A stretch of DNA of 64,000 nt from Isotricha intestinalis (taxonomy: Eukaryota > Ciliophora > Litostomatea > Vestibuliferida > Isotrichidae), in NCBI GenBank assembly GCA_023807065.1, contig JAJJLU010003458.1, forward strand, positions 109,440 to 173,439, read 5' to 3'. Positions 32,944 to 41,624 of the stretch are shown one piece after another. Position 1 is the first letter of the stretch. Each line of letters begins with the position of its first letter. Under the pieces are notes generated by a model. The model made no database searches. It saw only the letters and a list, made by a program, of their open reading frames with translations, and was not told where the DNA came from. The position numbers and the translations under genes were made by a program.

Positions 32944-33284
32944 TTTTTATAAATAAATTGAATGGATTGAAAACTTGGTTAAATAATATAAAATAAAGTT
33001 AATAATTTTTAATATAAAATAATAAAAAATTTAGGTAAATCTTTTGATTTTATTATGATATATAGAATGAAGATATGAATATTATGATAATAATTATGAA
33101 ATATAAAATGATGAATATATCAATTAACTATAAAATTTATTTATAATCTTTAAAAAAAACAAAAAAATAAAATTATTTTTCAACATCATAATTTGAATAA
33201 AGAATATACATTAAAATTATTAACTATATGAACTAAAATAAACAAACGACAAAATCCAAAAAAAAAATAAAAAAAGAAAAAAAA
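32944..33284. other. Intergenic region, no gene seen
   Basis: AT-rich spacer between two genes on the minus strand. No gene or RNA recognised. Confidence 0.6.
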
Positions 33285-34289
33285 TTACCCATTATTATTT
33301 TCTTGATTTTCATTATTTTTTTTATTCAACAAAACAAAATTTTGCTGCATTTGTTTAATTTCTTTATCAATATCTTCTTTTTTTTGATTTTCATCAATAT
33401 TAAATTTATACATATTTCCAACTTTAACTCCTTTAGGAAGTAAAAAAGTAGGTAAAGTAAAAATACAATCATCATTAGAAACTAAAAGAGCAACTCCTTT
33501 TTCAATAGTAGCAACAGTAAAACAATCAACAACATTATTAAATCCTCTATAAAAAATATCACTAATATTTTTATTATTATTATCAAAAAGTGAATTTTGT
33601 TTAATAGAATTATCATTTTTTTCTTTAGAATTTTCATCTTCATGTCTCATTTTCCAAAAAACATTTTCATGAGGAGAATTATTAGAATTATTACTATTAC
33701 TATTATCTGAACTAGCATCATTATTCATATTTAAAATTCCTTCAGTAGTCATGAAAGCTCCAGGAGGAATAATACTATTATTATTATTATTAATATCATT
33801 ATTTTCAATACTTTTTGATGAATTATTTGATTTTTTCTCTATTGATGATGAATGATCTGAATTATTTGATATATTTAATGTATTGTTTTCCTTATCTTTT
33901 TGAGGCTGTTCTGCACCGTTTTGAGAATTTTGAGATGAATTATCATTTGATTTATTATTTAATATATTACCATTTCCAAATGATAATATATCTATCATTA
34001 TATTTCTTCTGTTTATATTTGGATCGGTTTTTGGAAGAGAACTTAAAAAAAATTGATTTGGCTTTTGTACTTCTTTTTCCTTTTCTTTTTCATTCTCCTT
34101 TTCTTTTTCTTTTTCCTTTTCTTTCTTTTGTTTTACTATTTTTGTGTTTAATTTCTTCACAAATTCATCGTTACCTATAAATCCATTAAAAACTTTCATG
34201 TTTGTATTCATTGATATATCACTTCTTGATGAATCTTTTTGTTCATTATTATTTGATATTGATTCATATATTTTTTTAGATTCTTTCAT
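33285..34289 (-). CDS. Asn/Ser-rich protein with a conserved-looking C-terminal domain
   Basis: This 334-residue protein is unrecognised. Residues 1-210 are low in complexity: a KEKEKEKENEK tract near 45-65, then long Asn/Ser runs (NNSDHSSSIEKKSNNSSK). The last 100 residues are compositionally normal and likely folded: NVFWKMRHEDE, FYRGFNNVVDCFTVATIEKG, VALLVSNDDCIFTLPTFLLP and KGVKVGNMYKFNID. The alternation of beta-type stretches there suggests a small beta-barrel, but I cannot name it. There is no signal peptide or membrane segment. Confidence 0.6.
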   Translation of the reverse strand: MKESKKIYESISNNNEQKDSSRSDISMNTNMKVFNGFIGNDEFVKKLNTKIVKQKKEKEKEKEKENEKEKEKEVQKPNQFFLSSLPKTDPNINRRNIMIDILSFGNGNILNNKSNDNSSQNSQNGAEQPQKDKENNTLNISNNSDHSSSIEKKSNNSSKSIENNDINNNNNSIIPPGAFMTTEGILNMNNDASSDNSNSNNSNNSPHENVFWKMRHEDENSKEKNDNSIKQNSLFDNNNKNISDIFYRGFNNVVDCFTVATIEKGVALLVSNDDCIFTLPTFLLPKGVKVGNMYKFNIDENQKKEDIDKEIKQMQQNFVLLNKKNNENQENNNG

Positions 34290-34926
34290 TATATTTTATA
34301 AACAATTTTATTTGAATTTAATTTTTATTTTAGGAATTAATTAATAATTAATCAATAATTCCAAAAAAAGTACATCAATATATATACGTTAACCTAAATA
34401 TAAATTTTTTTTAAGTTTTAAAATATTTTTCTAATTATTATAATTATAATTCTTAATTTTCATATATTAATTTAAAATATTAAATATTATTTATTATTTT
34501 TCATTTTGATATAATTCTATCAATTATTCATAAGAATTTTTGTTTTTTTAAAACTAAATTTTTCATTAAATTATTTGGTTCTTATTTATTATATATAAAG
34601 AATTTTTGGCTATAAAATCTGATTCTTTGTTTTATTTGTGATAAAGATTTTTGTTTTTTTGTTTTATTCATTTTTAATATATATGAAAATAATACATGAA
34701 TTTATATGATAGTTGAATATGATGTTTCTTCTGATAAAAATTCAATGTATCTATATATCTTATTTTATTTTTATTATATAATTAATATTTGAATCATGTT
34801 ATATTTAAAAATCTGAAATATTTCTCTATATTTGAGCATTAAACCTTATATTTTAATGTATTTTTTTTTATTTTCTCATATATTTTTTTATTATTTAAGA
34901 TTTAAATTATTTCAAATTTAAATTAA
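34290..34926. other. Divergent intergenic region, no gene seen
   Basis: 637 bp of AT-rich DNA between two divergent genes, presumably holding both promoters. It is rich in T runs on the side of the importin-like gene. No open frame or RNA was recognised. Confidence 0.6.
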
Positions 34927-36447
34927 ATGGATGAGAGGATTGAAGAAAGAAAAAATTTTTATGATAATCAAAAAAAAGATATTTCAAATGAAAGAGAATT
35001 ATATGGATTATCTTTGAGAAAAAAAACGTTGGAAAATAATTTTTTAAAAAAAAGACTTAATAATTTAGAACCAAAAGATAATTTATTAAGATATAAAATA
35101 AATGTAAATTCACTAAATATTAAAAATGAATATAAATCACTTTCATTTTCCACATTAAAAGAAACATTAGATAAGTGTTCTAAAATATTATCAATAGAAC
35201 AAGATAAAGATAATATATATTTTATAATATTCTTTTTAAATAAAATACAATTTAAATCAAATGATAATTCATTAATTCAATCAAATATTCCAAATCAACT
35301 ATGTTTATTACTTCAAAAATATATTGAAGATATTATTTTAGTAAATGAAATCTTAACAATTATAATTAATATAACATATTATTGTAAAAAAGAAGTTACT
35401 TTATTATTTAGTGAAATTCCCTTTTTGAATATTTACAATCAAATTTTAAATAAATACAACAATGAAGATAAAATAATATTTTCAGATTTAATATTAATAT
35501 TTGGAAACTTAGTATGTGGTGATCATCAAATTCAAAAATTATTTTATGAAACAAAAATGATTGATATATTAACAAAAATATATGAATCTACTTCAAATGG
35601 AGATAAAAAAAGAGAAAATTTAATTTGGTTTTTTACTTGTTTTATGAATAATATTAGAACAAATGATTATTTTAAAAATAAAATTGATTTCTTTATTTGG
35701 GGAATTGATTTTTTTTTTGATAATCTATTATATGAGCAATCAACTTTTTATTGTTTATTAGGAATGGCATATTTATGTAGTATTGAAGATACAAAAATCA
35801 CAAATTATTTTTTGACAAAAGAAAATTTCTTTAAATATATTCTTACTCTTCCAGATAAATATTTTGAATTAGTTTGTAGAATTTTATGTGATATTTCTTC
35901 AATAAATGATGAAATTAATTTAAATTTAATTAGAAAATATAATATCACTCAATTTATTTTAAAAGGATTAAATAGTCAATCAAGTAATTTTCAAACTTTA
36001 ACTTTATATTTGTTAAATAATTATATTAATGATGAAAACAATGAAATTAAACAAATTTTTTTAGATTGTGGAATCATAAATAAATTATTAGAATTAAATA
36101 AAAGTAGTTTTGTTAATAGTGTTCTTTATGCTACTTTATTATGTATAAGTTCTTTATTACTTAATTCAAATAAACAAATTATTTTTATTCTTTATCAAAA
36201 AAAAATTATTTCAAATATAATAGAAGTTATATCTCAAAATTCTGATCCTATAATCATTAAACTTGCTCTTGATTCCATTATTTCTATTTTAAAAAAAGAT
36301 AATACAGATGAAATTTATAAAAAACAATTTGTAAATTATGGTATTTCTGAATTATTAAATAAAATTTATTTGGAAAAGAAAAATAAAATAATTGAAAAAA
36401 TAATTGGGCAATTATTACAAGAATACTTTAGTTCACCTTTAAATTAA
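34927..36447 (+). CDS. Importin-alpha-like armadillo protein
   Basis: This 506-residue protein opens with an importin-beta-binding-like segment (IEERKNFYDNQKKDI, then SLRKKTLENNFLKKRL), which fits the basic IBB pattern ending in LRK...KRR. The rest is a stack of helical armadillo repeats, for example FSDLILIFGNLVCGDHQIQK, CLLGMAYLCSIED and ILCDISSINDE. Importin-alpha carries classical nuclear localisation signals to importin-beta. The usual Trp/Asn cargo ladder is poorly preserved: I see few W-x3-N motifs (IWFFTCFMNNIR is one). It may therefore be a divergent paralogue with altered cargo binding. Confidence 0.65.
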   Translation: MDERIEERKNFYDNQKKDISNERELYGLSLRKKTLENNFLKKRLNNLEPKDNLLRYKINVNSLNIKNEYKSLSFSTLKETLDKCSKILSIEQDKDNIYFIIFFLNKIQFKSNDNSLIQSNIPNQLCLLLQKYIEDIILVNEILTIIINITYYCKKEVTLLFSEIPFLNIYNQILNKYNNEDKIIFSDLILIFGNLVCGDHQIQKLFYETKMIDILTKIYESTSNGDKKRENLIWFFTCFMNNIRTNDYFKNKIDFFIWGIDFFFDNLLYEQSTFYCLLGMAYLCSIEDTKITNYFLTKENFFKYILTLPDKYFELVCRILCDISSINDEINLNLIRKYNITQFILKGLNSQSSNFQTLTLYLLNNYINDENNEIKQIFLDCGIINKLLELNKSSFVNSVLYATLLCISSLLLNSNKQIIFILYQKKIISNIIEVISQNSDPIIIKLALDSIISILKKDNTDEIYKKQFVNYGISELLNKIYLEKKNKIIEKIIGQLLQEYFSSPLN

Positions 36448-36517
36448 ATTTATTTATTTAAATTTATTAAAAATTGTTGTTTTACTATTTAAAAATTATT
36501 TCAATTGACAAAACATA

Positions 36518-37378
36518 TTATTCATTATTTTTTCTATCATTTAAAATATAATTTATATAAACAAATAATTTTTTCTTTAATTGTGAAGTTCTTTCTTTTT
36601 TATTTTGAAAATAACTTAGAAAATTTTTTCCTAGATTAATTATTTCTTTAATGTACTCTGGTTTTTTTTTTTTAAAATTTTTATTTAATTTAACATATTC
36701 ATATAAAGGAATAGCAGTTTTCATTTTAAATTTTTTTAATAAAGTGTTTTTTTTTTTTTTATCACAGTATAATAGAATCATATATGAAATTTTATGATTA
36801 AAAAATTTTCTAAACTCAAAGTTAAATTTGGACAATTCTTCTATTAATTTTATATTATGATCCTTATTATAATTTACATATTTTTTACTAATTGGAAGAG
36901 AAAATAATTCTTTTATAGTAAAATCTAGTAATATTAAATTTAATTTTATAGTCACATCTGTTTTAAAATCATTTAAGATATTAATTAGTTTTTTCCTTGA
37001 GTTTTTTGTTTCATAAAAAATAAAATCATTACTTAAATTAAGAAGAAAATTAAAAAAGTTAATTTTGATAATTTTTATCATATTATCTTGACTTTTAAAA
37101 GTATGTAATCTTTTTTTAGGATCATCAGGATAATTATGTTTTTGTTTTTCTCTTTTTAATTTAATTATAATGAAAATCCTTTTTGATTCATCATTAACAT
37201 TATTTTCTTTTGGATGAATCATTTCACTAATTTTCGGAACATTAGGATTTTCAAGATTCATAAAGTAATGAGAATGATTTTCTCGTAAATCAGATATTTG
37301 ATTATCGAAATTTTGATAATAATTTTCTGATTGACAGCCATCATCAATTAAATCAAAATATTCTTCTCTAATATCCAT
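36518..37378 (-). CDS. Member B of the expanded unknown family
   Basis: This 286-residue protein is a paralogue of the one at 32113-32943. It shares KLKREKQKHNYP, HTFKSQDNMIKIIKINFF, LNLSNDFI, DVTIKLN, FSLPISKKYVN, MKTAIPLYEYV and the basic C-terminus. The N-terminal 70 residues are unrelated and acidic. Sequence divergence is large for neighbours 4 kb apart, so the duplication is old or the family evolves fast. Function unknown; no membrane segment. Confidence 0.7.
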   Translation of the reverse strand: MDIREEYFDLIDDGCQSENYYQNFDNQISDLRENHSHYFMNLENPNVPKISEMIHPKENNVNDESKRIFIIIKLKREKQKHNYPDDPKKRLHTFKSQDNMIKIIKINFFNFLLNLSNDFIFYETKNSRKKLINILNDFKTDVTIKLNLILLDFTIKELFSLPISKKYVNYNKDHNIKLIEELSKFNFEFRKFFNHKISYMILLYCDKKKKNTLLKKFKMKTAIPLYEYVKLNKNFKKKKPEYIKEIINLGKNFLSYFQNKKERTSQLKKKLFVYINYILNDRKNNE

Positions 37379-37907
37379 ATCTTACTTTTATTTAAAATGT
37401 TATTTCTCTTTTTATAGAATTATTCTTTAAAAAAATTTAATTTTAGTTCATTTATGTATTAGCTAGAAAGAAGTTACGTGATATCTAAGATTATATAATA
37501 AAAAATATAAAGAAACTAACTATTCTAGACTTTGATTTTAATTTTTTATCAATTTATATTAGAAAGATTTTTGTTTAAAAAACCATATTTTTTCGCTTCG
37601 AACTTTAATTTGTCATAGAATGACACTTCCTTATTTGTCAGACGTAAAATAATATATAAATAAAGCAAAAAAGAAAAAAAAAAAAAAAAATTATATTAAA
37701 AAATATGATAATGTGTTAATTACAAATAAATTTATATTAGAATTAATTTTGAGAAAAAAGGAAACAATTATTATTGATTAAATAATTATATTTTATCTTA
37801 AATAATGAACTTTTAGCATCTCATGTCAAAGACTAGAAACCAATTAAAAGGTAAATGAAAAAAATTCAAAAAAAAAAATAATAAATAATATTATTTTCAA
37901 GATAAAA
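37379..37907. other. Divergent intergenic region with a less AT-rich patch
   Basis: 529 bp between divergent genes. A patch at about 37590-37650 is less AT-rich and includes a small inverted repeat (gtcat-aga-atgac near 37613) and a poly-A run at 37670-37690. I could not fold it into a tRNA or a known small RNA. Confidence 0.5.
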
Positions 37908-39905
37908 ATGAAATCAACTATATTAAAATTATTGACTGCTTTTTCTTTAATAATAAAAATCCAAAATGAAGAATGTCAAAGAGTAAAATGTGGAGAAATA
38001 AAAGAAGAAAATGTATGTATTTTACCAGAAGGGAAAATGTCATCATTTCAATTATGTAAAGAAGAGAAAATATGTAAAATAACATCAGACAATCCAATAG
38101 AAAAAACATTCTGTGAAGAAATTAAAATAAATCAAAAAAAATATCCAGGATTACCATGTAATGACAATATAGAATGTTTTAGTAATAAATGTAATAATAA
38201 TAGATGTGAAGGAGTGAAAGAAGGAAATATATGTAATTATACATTTGATTGTGAATATGGAAAAGTTTGTAGAGAAATAGATAATAATAATAAAATATGT
38301 ACTAATCCTTTAAAAGAAAATGAGGGATGTAATGATGATTCAGAATGTGATTTAAATTATGGTTGTTATAAAGGAAATTGTACTAAATATTTTTCACTAA
38401 AAGAAGGTGAATTTATTGGTATTTCATTAAGTCCTGAATTATCTCTATGTCAAAGTGGTTATTCTAATGAAAATGGTGTTTGTAAAACTTTAACTTTAAT
38501 TAAAGAATTTAAAGAATGTGATAATATAATTAATTTTTGTGAATATTCTGATATTAATGGAAATATTATTAGAAAAAATGATAATTGCTTATGTGGTTAT
38601 AATTATGATGGAAAAAAATATTGTTCTTTAGGTTCTGGGAATTCCAATTATACAAAATATATAAATTTATTAAGAAAATATCGTTTAGATAATTTAAATT
38701 GTCATCATGATGAAAGAAGTTCAAATGGTTGTTTAAAAGATATAATAGAAAATAAAACTGAAAAAATAAAACAAATTCATCAATTAATAAATGCAAAATA
38801 TTGGGCAAATTTAAATTATAAATTATATGATTCTGAATCATGTGTAATTAAAATTGAATTACCAGATTATGATTATAATGTAGAACCTGCTCCAACAGAA
38901 GAAAAAAAATGTGCTAAATATAAATGTGTAAATAAATTAGATGATAATAAATGTGCTGCTTCAAAATTTGAAAGTCAATCTAAAATTAATGTTGAAATTG
39001 CTGATGTTTGTGATAAAAATAATTATTGTTATTTAGAAGGAAAAAAACCAAATGAATATTTCTATGAAGAAAAAAATCAAAATGCAAAATGTATTTCTTC
39101 TCAAAATATAAATATAAAAAGATATCCTGGCGAAGAATGTAATTTAGATACAGATTGTGTATATCCTTTAAAATCAATATCAAGTAAATTTCATAAATGT
39201 GAAAATAAAAAATGTTCAGGTTTGAAAAAAGATGAAAAATGTAATTCAAATGAAGAATGTATAGTTGGGTTATATTGTGAAGTATCCTCAAGTTTATGTA
39301 AAGAACAAAAGAAAGAAAATAATAATTGTAATTTATCAACAGATTGTAAAAACAATTTATTATGTATTGATAATAAATGTAAAGATGCCTTATTTTCATA
39401 TGAACCAGGAAAAGTAACTCCAGCAAAGGAGAAAAATAGGGAAAAATATTGTAAATATAATGAAATAAATAATGAAGGTGTATGTATAAAAATTACTGAT
39501 CAAGTAAAAGGAAATGAAAATGAATATATTAAATGTGAAAGGGATAATGAATGTATTTATACTGTGATTCCAAATGCTTATGGAACTATTAAAAAAAATT
39601 GTGAATGTGGTTATAATAATGAAGGACAAGGTTATTGCCCTAAATTTCATGATTATTTTGAAAGTGATTGGGAAAAATATTTTAAATATTTAAAAAGTAA
39701 ATTTGATAACAATTGCCATACTGAAAATAGATATAATTGTTATATTGAAAGTAGTAAAGATGATGATATTAAAATTTTAAATAATAAATTAAACAATGGA
39801 CATCTCTTTTATAAAAGTGATTCTTGTATTGAAAAAGTTTTATCACAATTTACTTTAAAAATTAATAATATATTATTAATGATGATAATATTTATTCTTA
39901 TTTAG
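37908..39905 (+). CDS. Secreted, probably GPI-anchored Cys-rich surface protein with internal duplication
   Basis: This 665-residue protein has a hydrophobic signal peptide (MKSTILKLLTAFSLIIKI) and a hydrophobic C-terminus (NNILLMMIIFILI) that fits a GPI-anchor signal. In between are two homologous halves, about residues 22-315 and 330-650. Each contains EB/Dickkopf-like Cys modules (YPGLPCNDNIECFSNKC in the first, YPGEECNLDTDCVYP in the second). These are followed by a segment with CGYNYDGKKYC or CGYNNEGQGYC and a conserved His/Cys stretch (NCHHDE, NCHTENRYNC). This kind of two-repeat extracellular protein is common in ciliates. It is probably exposed on the cell surface; its ligand is unknown. 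Confidence 0.75.
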   Translation: MKSTILKLLTAFSLIIKIQNEECQRVKCGEIKEENVCILPEGKMSSFQLCKEEKICKITSDNPIEKTFCEEIKINQKKYPGLPCNDNIECFSNKCNNNRCEGVKEGNICNYTFDCEYGKVCREIDNNNKICTNPLKENEGCNDDSECDLNYGCYKGNCTKYFSLKEGEFIGISLSPELSLCQSGYSNENGVCKTLTLIKEFKECDNIINFCEYSDINGNIIRKNDNCLCGYNYDGKKYCSLGSGNSNYTKYINLLRKYRLDNLNCHHDERSSNGCLKDIIENKTEKIKQIHQLINAKYWANLNYKLYDSESCVIKIELPDYDYNVEPAPTEEKKCAKYKCVNKLDDNKCAASKFESQSKINVEIADVCDKNNYCYLEGKKPNEYFYEEKNQNAKCISSQNINIKRYPGEECNLDTDCVYPLKSISSKFHKCENKKCSGLKKDEKCNSNEECIVGLYCEVSSSLCKEQKKENNNCNLSTDCKNNLLCIDNKCKDALFSYEPGKVTPAKEKNREKYCKYNEINNEGVCIKITDQVKGNENEYIKCERDNECIYTVIPNAYGTIKKNCECGYNNEGQGYCPKFHDYFESDWEKYFKYLKSKFDNNCHTENRYNCYIESSKDDDIKILNNKLNNGHLFYKSDSCIEKVLSQFTLKINNILLMMIIFILI

Positions 39906-40052
39906 AATTTAACAATATATTAAAAATAGATTTAAATTAATTAATATTTAACTATTAAAAATAAAAAAAAATAAAATAAATAATTAAATAAACCCATAAA
40001 TATTTTTCAAATAAAAAAAACCTTATTTAAAATAATAATGAAATTAAAAATA

Positions 40053-40316
40053 GATAGGTTGAAATTTACGCTTACACAAAAACAAACGGAATTGATATTA
40101 AATATTAATTCAAATTGTGTGGGAAGGTCTGAGGCGCCCCTAAGTTGCGAGACAAAATGATAAATTCATTTAGACAGGAACCAGAAAGGTCCTTTCAATA
40201 TTGACTTGTGTAAAGGAGGATATATTGAAAGATGAAATTCTGTGAGGCGTTGCATTTAAGTTCGATGCGTGAAATCTCTTTTGAGATAACTCAATTCAGA
40301 CTACTCTCAACCTATC
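40053..40316 (+). ncRNA. RNase P RNA (nuclear)
   Basis: About 264 nt, far richer in G+C than its surroundings. The ends pair perfectly as P1 (GATAGGTTGA with TCAACCTATC). CR-I at 40121-40133 (gggaaggtctgag) and CR-V at 40294-40308 (attcagactactctc) agree with the corresponding segments of human H1 RNA as I remember them, and together they can form the P4 pseudoknot helix of the catalytic core. Internal hairpins are visible: gaattgatat/atattaattc in the P3 region and ctttcaata/tattgaaag in the specificity half. RNase P cuts 5' leaders from pre-tRNAs. RNase MRP is less likely because the CR-I string is the P form. Transcription is presumably by Pol III. Confidence 0.9.
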
Positions 40317-40324
40317 TTTTTTTT
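40317..40324 (+). terminator. Pol III T-run terminator of RNase P RNA
   Basis: Eight consecutive T follow directly after the closing strand of P1, and a second longer T-run comes just after an A. This is the classical Pol III stop. Confidence 0.8.
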
Positions 40325-40494
40325 ATTTTTTTTTGGAAATCATTAATTAAATTATATTAGGTTTTTATTTATATAATAATAGTTTTATTTATATTATAAT
40401 AATTAACTATAAGTAATTATATTTACTTTATATAAAGTTATCAATTTTATTTTGAAAAGATAATTATTATGAAATAATTACTTTTATAATCTAA

Positions 40495-41073
40495 TTATTT
40501 GATATAATTTTCTAAAAATATTTTATATTTTAAGAATTCATCTTCTGAAATAAATAATTTAAAATCAATTAAATCTAAAAACTTATATTCAATTTGTTTT
40601 AATTCTTTAACTTTAACTCCTGCAATTTTAGAATAATACTTATTATCATAATAACGATCTTCATTAAATTTAATGGACATTAAAATTGCAGAAAATAAAA
40701 TTCTATGAATGTTATAATAAGTTAAAATTATTCCTGTAAAATTACATAATCTATCAATATATATTAAAGAACAAATTAAAGTAGGAGTTTCAATTTGAGA
40801 ATAAATTTGAATTCTTTTTAAATAATTTAATAAAGAAATTTTAGGAATTGAATGAGAACTAAAAATAGATTTACTTTGAATTATAATTATTTGTTTATAA
40901 TCAGTTATAGTTTTATTTTCTTCTAAAATTAAGGTTAATACTTTTATTATTGTTTTAATATATGAATTATTTTGTGATTCTTTTACAATATTTTTTGAAT
41001 GTGATTCTTCAATAATATTTTCTCCATCTATATCTTCTGCTTCACTATCAAATTCTTCGAAGTTTTTATTCAT
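40495..41073 (-). CDS. P/U-type (PHO80-like) cyclin
   Basis: This 192-residue protein has the single cyclin box of PHO80-like cyclins at about residues 75-185. Landmarks are the ISLLNYLKRIQIYSQIE start, CSLIYIDRLCNFTG, LTYYNIHRILFSAILMSIKF, NKYYSKIAGVKVKEL and the terminal EYKFLDLIDFKLFISEDEF. The acidic N-terminus (EEFDSEAEDIDGENI) is variable. These cyclins partner Pho85/Cdk5-like kinases and often link nutrients or the cell cycle to growth. It converges on the RNase P RNA gene, 170 bp away. Confidence 0.85.
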   Translation of the reverse strand: MNKNFEEFDSEAEDIDGENIIEESHSKNIVKESQNNSYIKTIIKVLTLILEENKTITDYKQIIIIQSKSIFSSHSIPKISLLNYLKRIQIYSQIETPTLICSLIYIDRLCNFTGIILTYYNIHRILFSAILMSIKFNEDRYYDNKYYSKIAGVKVKELKQIEYKFLDLIDFKLFISEDEFLKYKIFLENYIK

Positions 41074-41305
41074 TTAAAATAAAATGATTATTTCCATAAA
41101 GAATTATTTATTTATTAAAATTGAATATAGAATTTTGAAAACTTTTATCAATGAAATTAACAAATCAAATAAAGTTTAAAGTAAGATTTTTAATATTCAG
41201 AAAAAAAAACAATTAAAAAAAATTTGTGATTATTTATTTTCTTATCATATTATATTTAAAAAGATTAGATAAATTTAATATTTAAAAATTAAATTAATAT
41301 ATTTT

Positions 41306-41470
41306 CTATCTAGTTTGAGTAAAACCTAATAAAGCAGCTCTTTCTCTGAAACATCTTCTACAAATATTAATGTCATATTTTCTAATTAATCCATGAGTAT
41401 TTCTACATACTCTACAATATCTAGCATCTTTTCCATAAGTTCTTGGATGAGTTCTCCAGCTATGAGGCAT
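41306..41470 (-). CDS. RPS29: Ribosomal protein uS14 (RPS29)
   Basis: A short gene of 54 codons plus TAG. The protein starts [19 protein letters not shown] and carries the zinc-binding CxxC pairs of eukaryotic uS14 (CRVCRN and CRRCFRE) around the invariant [12 protein letters not shown] core. Length matches the 54-56 residues of the family. It is a component of the 40S head next to the mRNA channel. It diverges from the HEAT-repeat gene at 41625 over only 154 bp. Confidence 0.97.
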   Translation of the reverse strand: MPHSWRTHPRTYGKDARYCRVCRNTHGLIRKYDINICRRCFRERAALLGFTQTR

Positions 41471-41624
41471 TTATATCTAATATAAAAAAAATTAAATAAA
41501 TTTATTTATTAAAAATTAATTTAAAATATTTATTTAATTTTAAAAATTGGGGTTTATTAAATGTATTTTTAATCATTTAAATTAATTTATTTTTATTTGT
41601 TTTTCAAATTTTAAAAGAATAAAT

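Noticed and set aside
37590..37650. Patch of lower AT content resembling a small RNA gene
   Set aside because: No cloverleaf, snRNA or snoRNA box could be made out; only a 5-bp inverted repeat is present.
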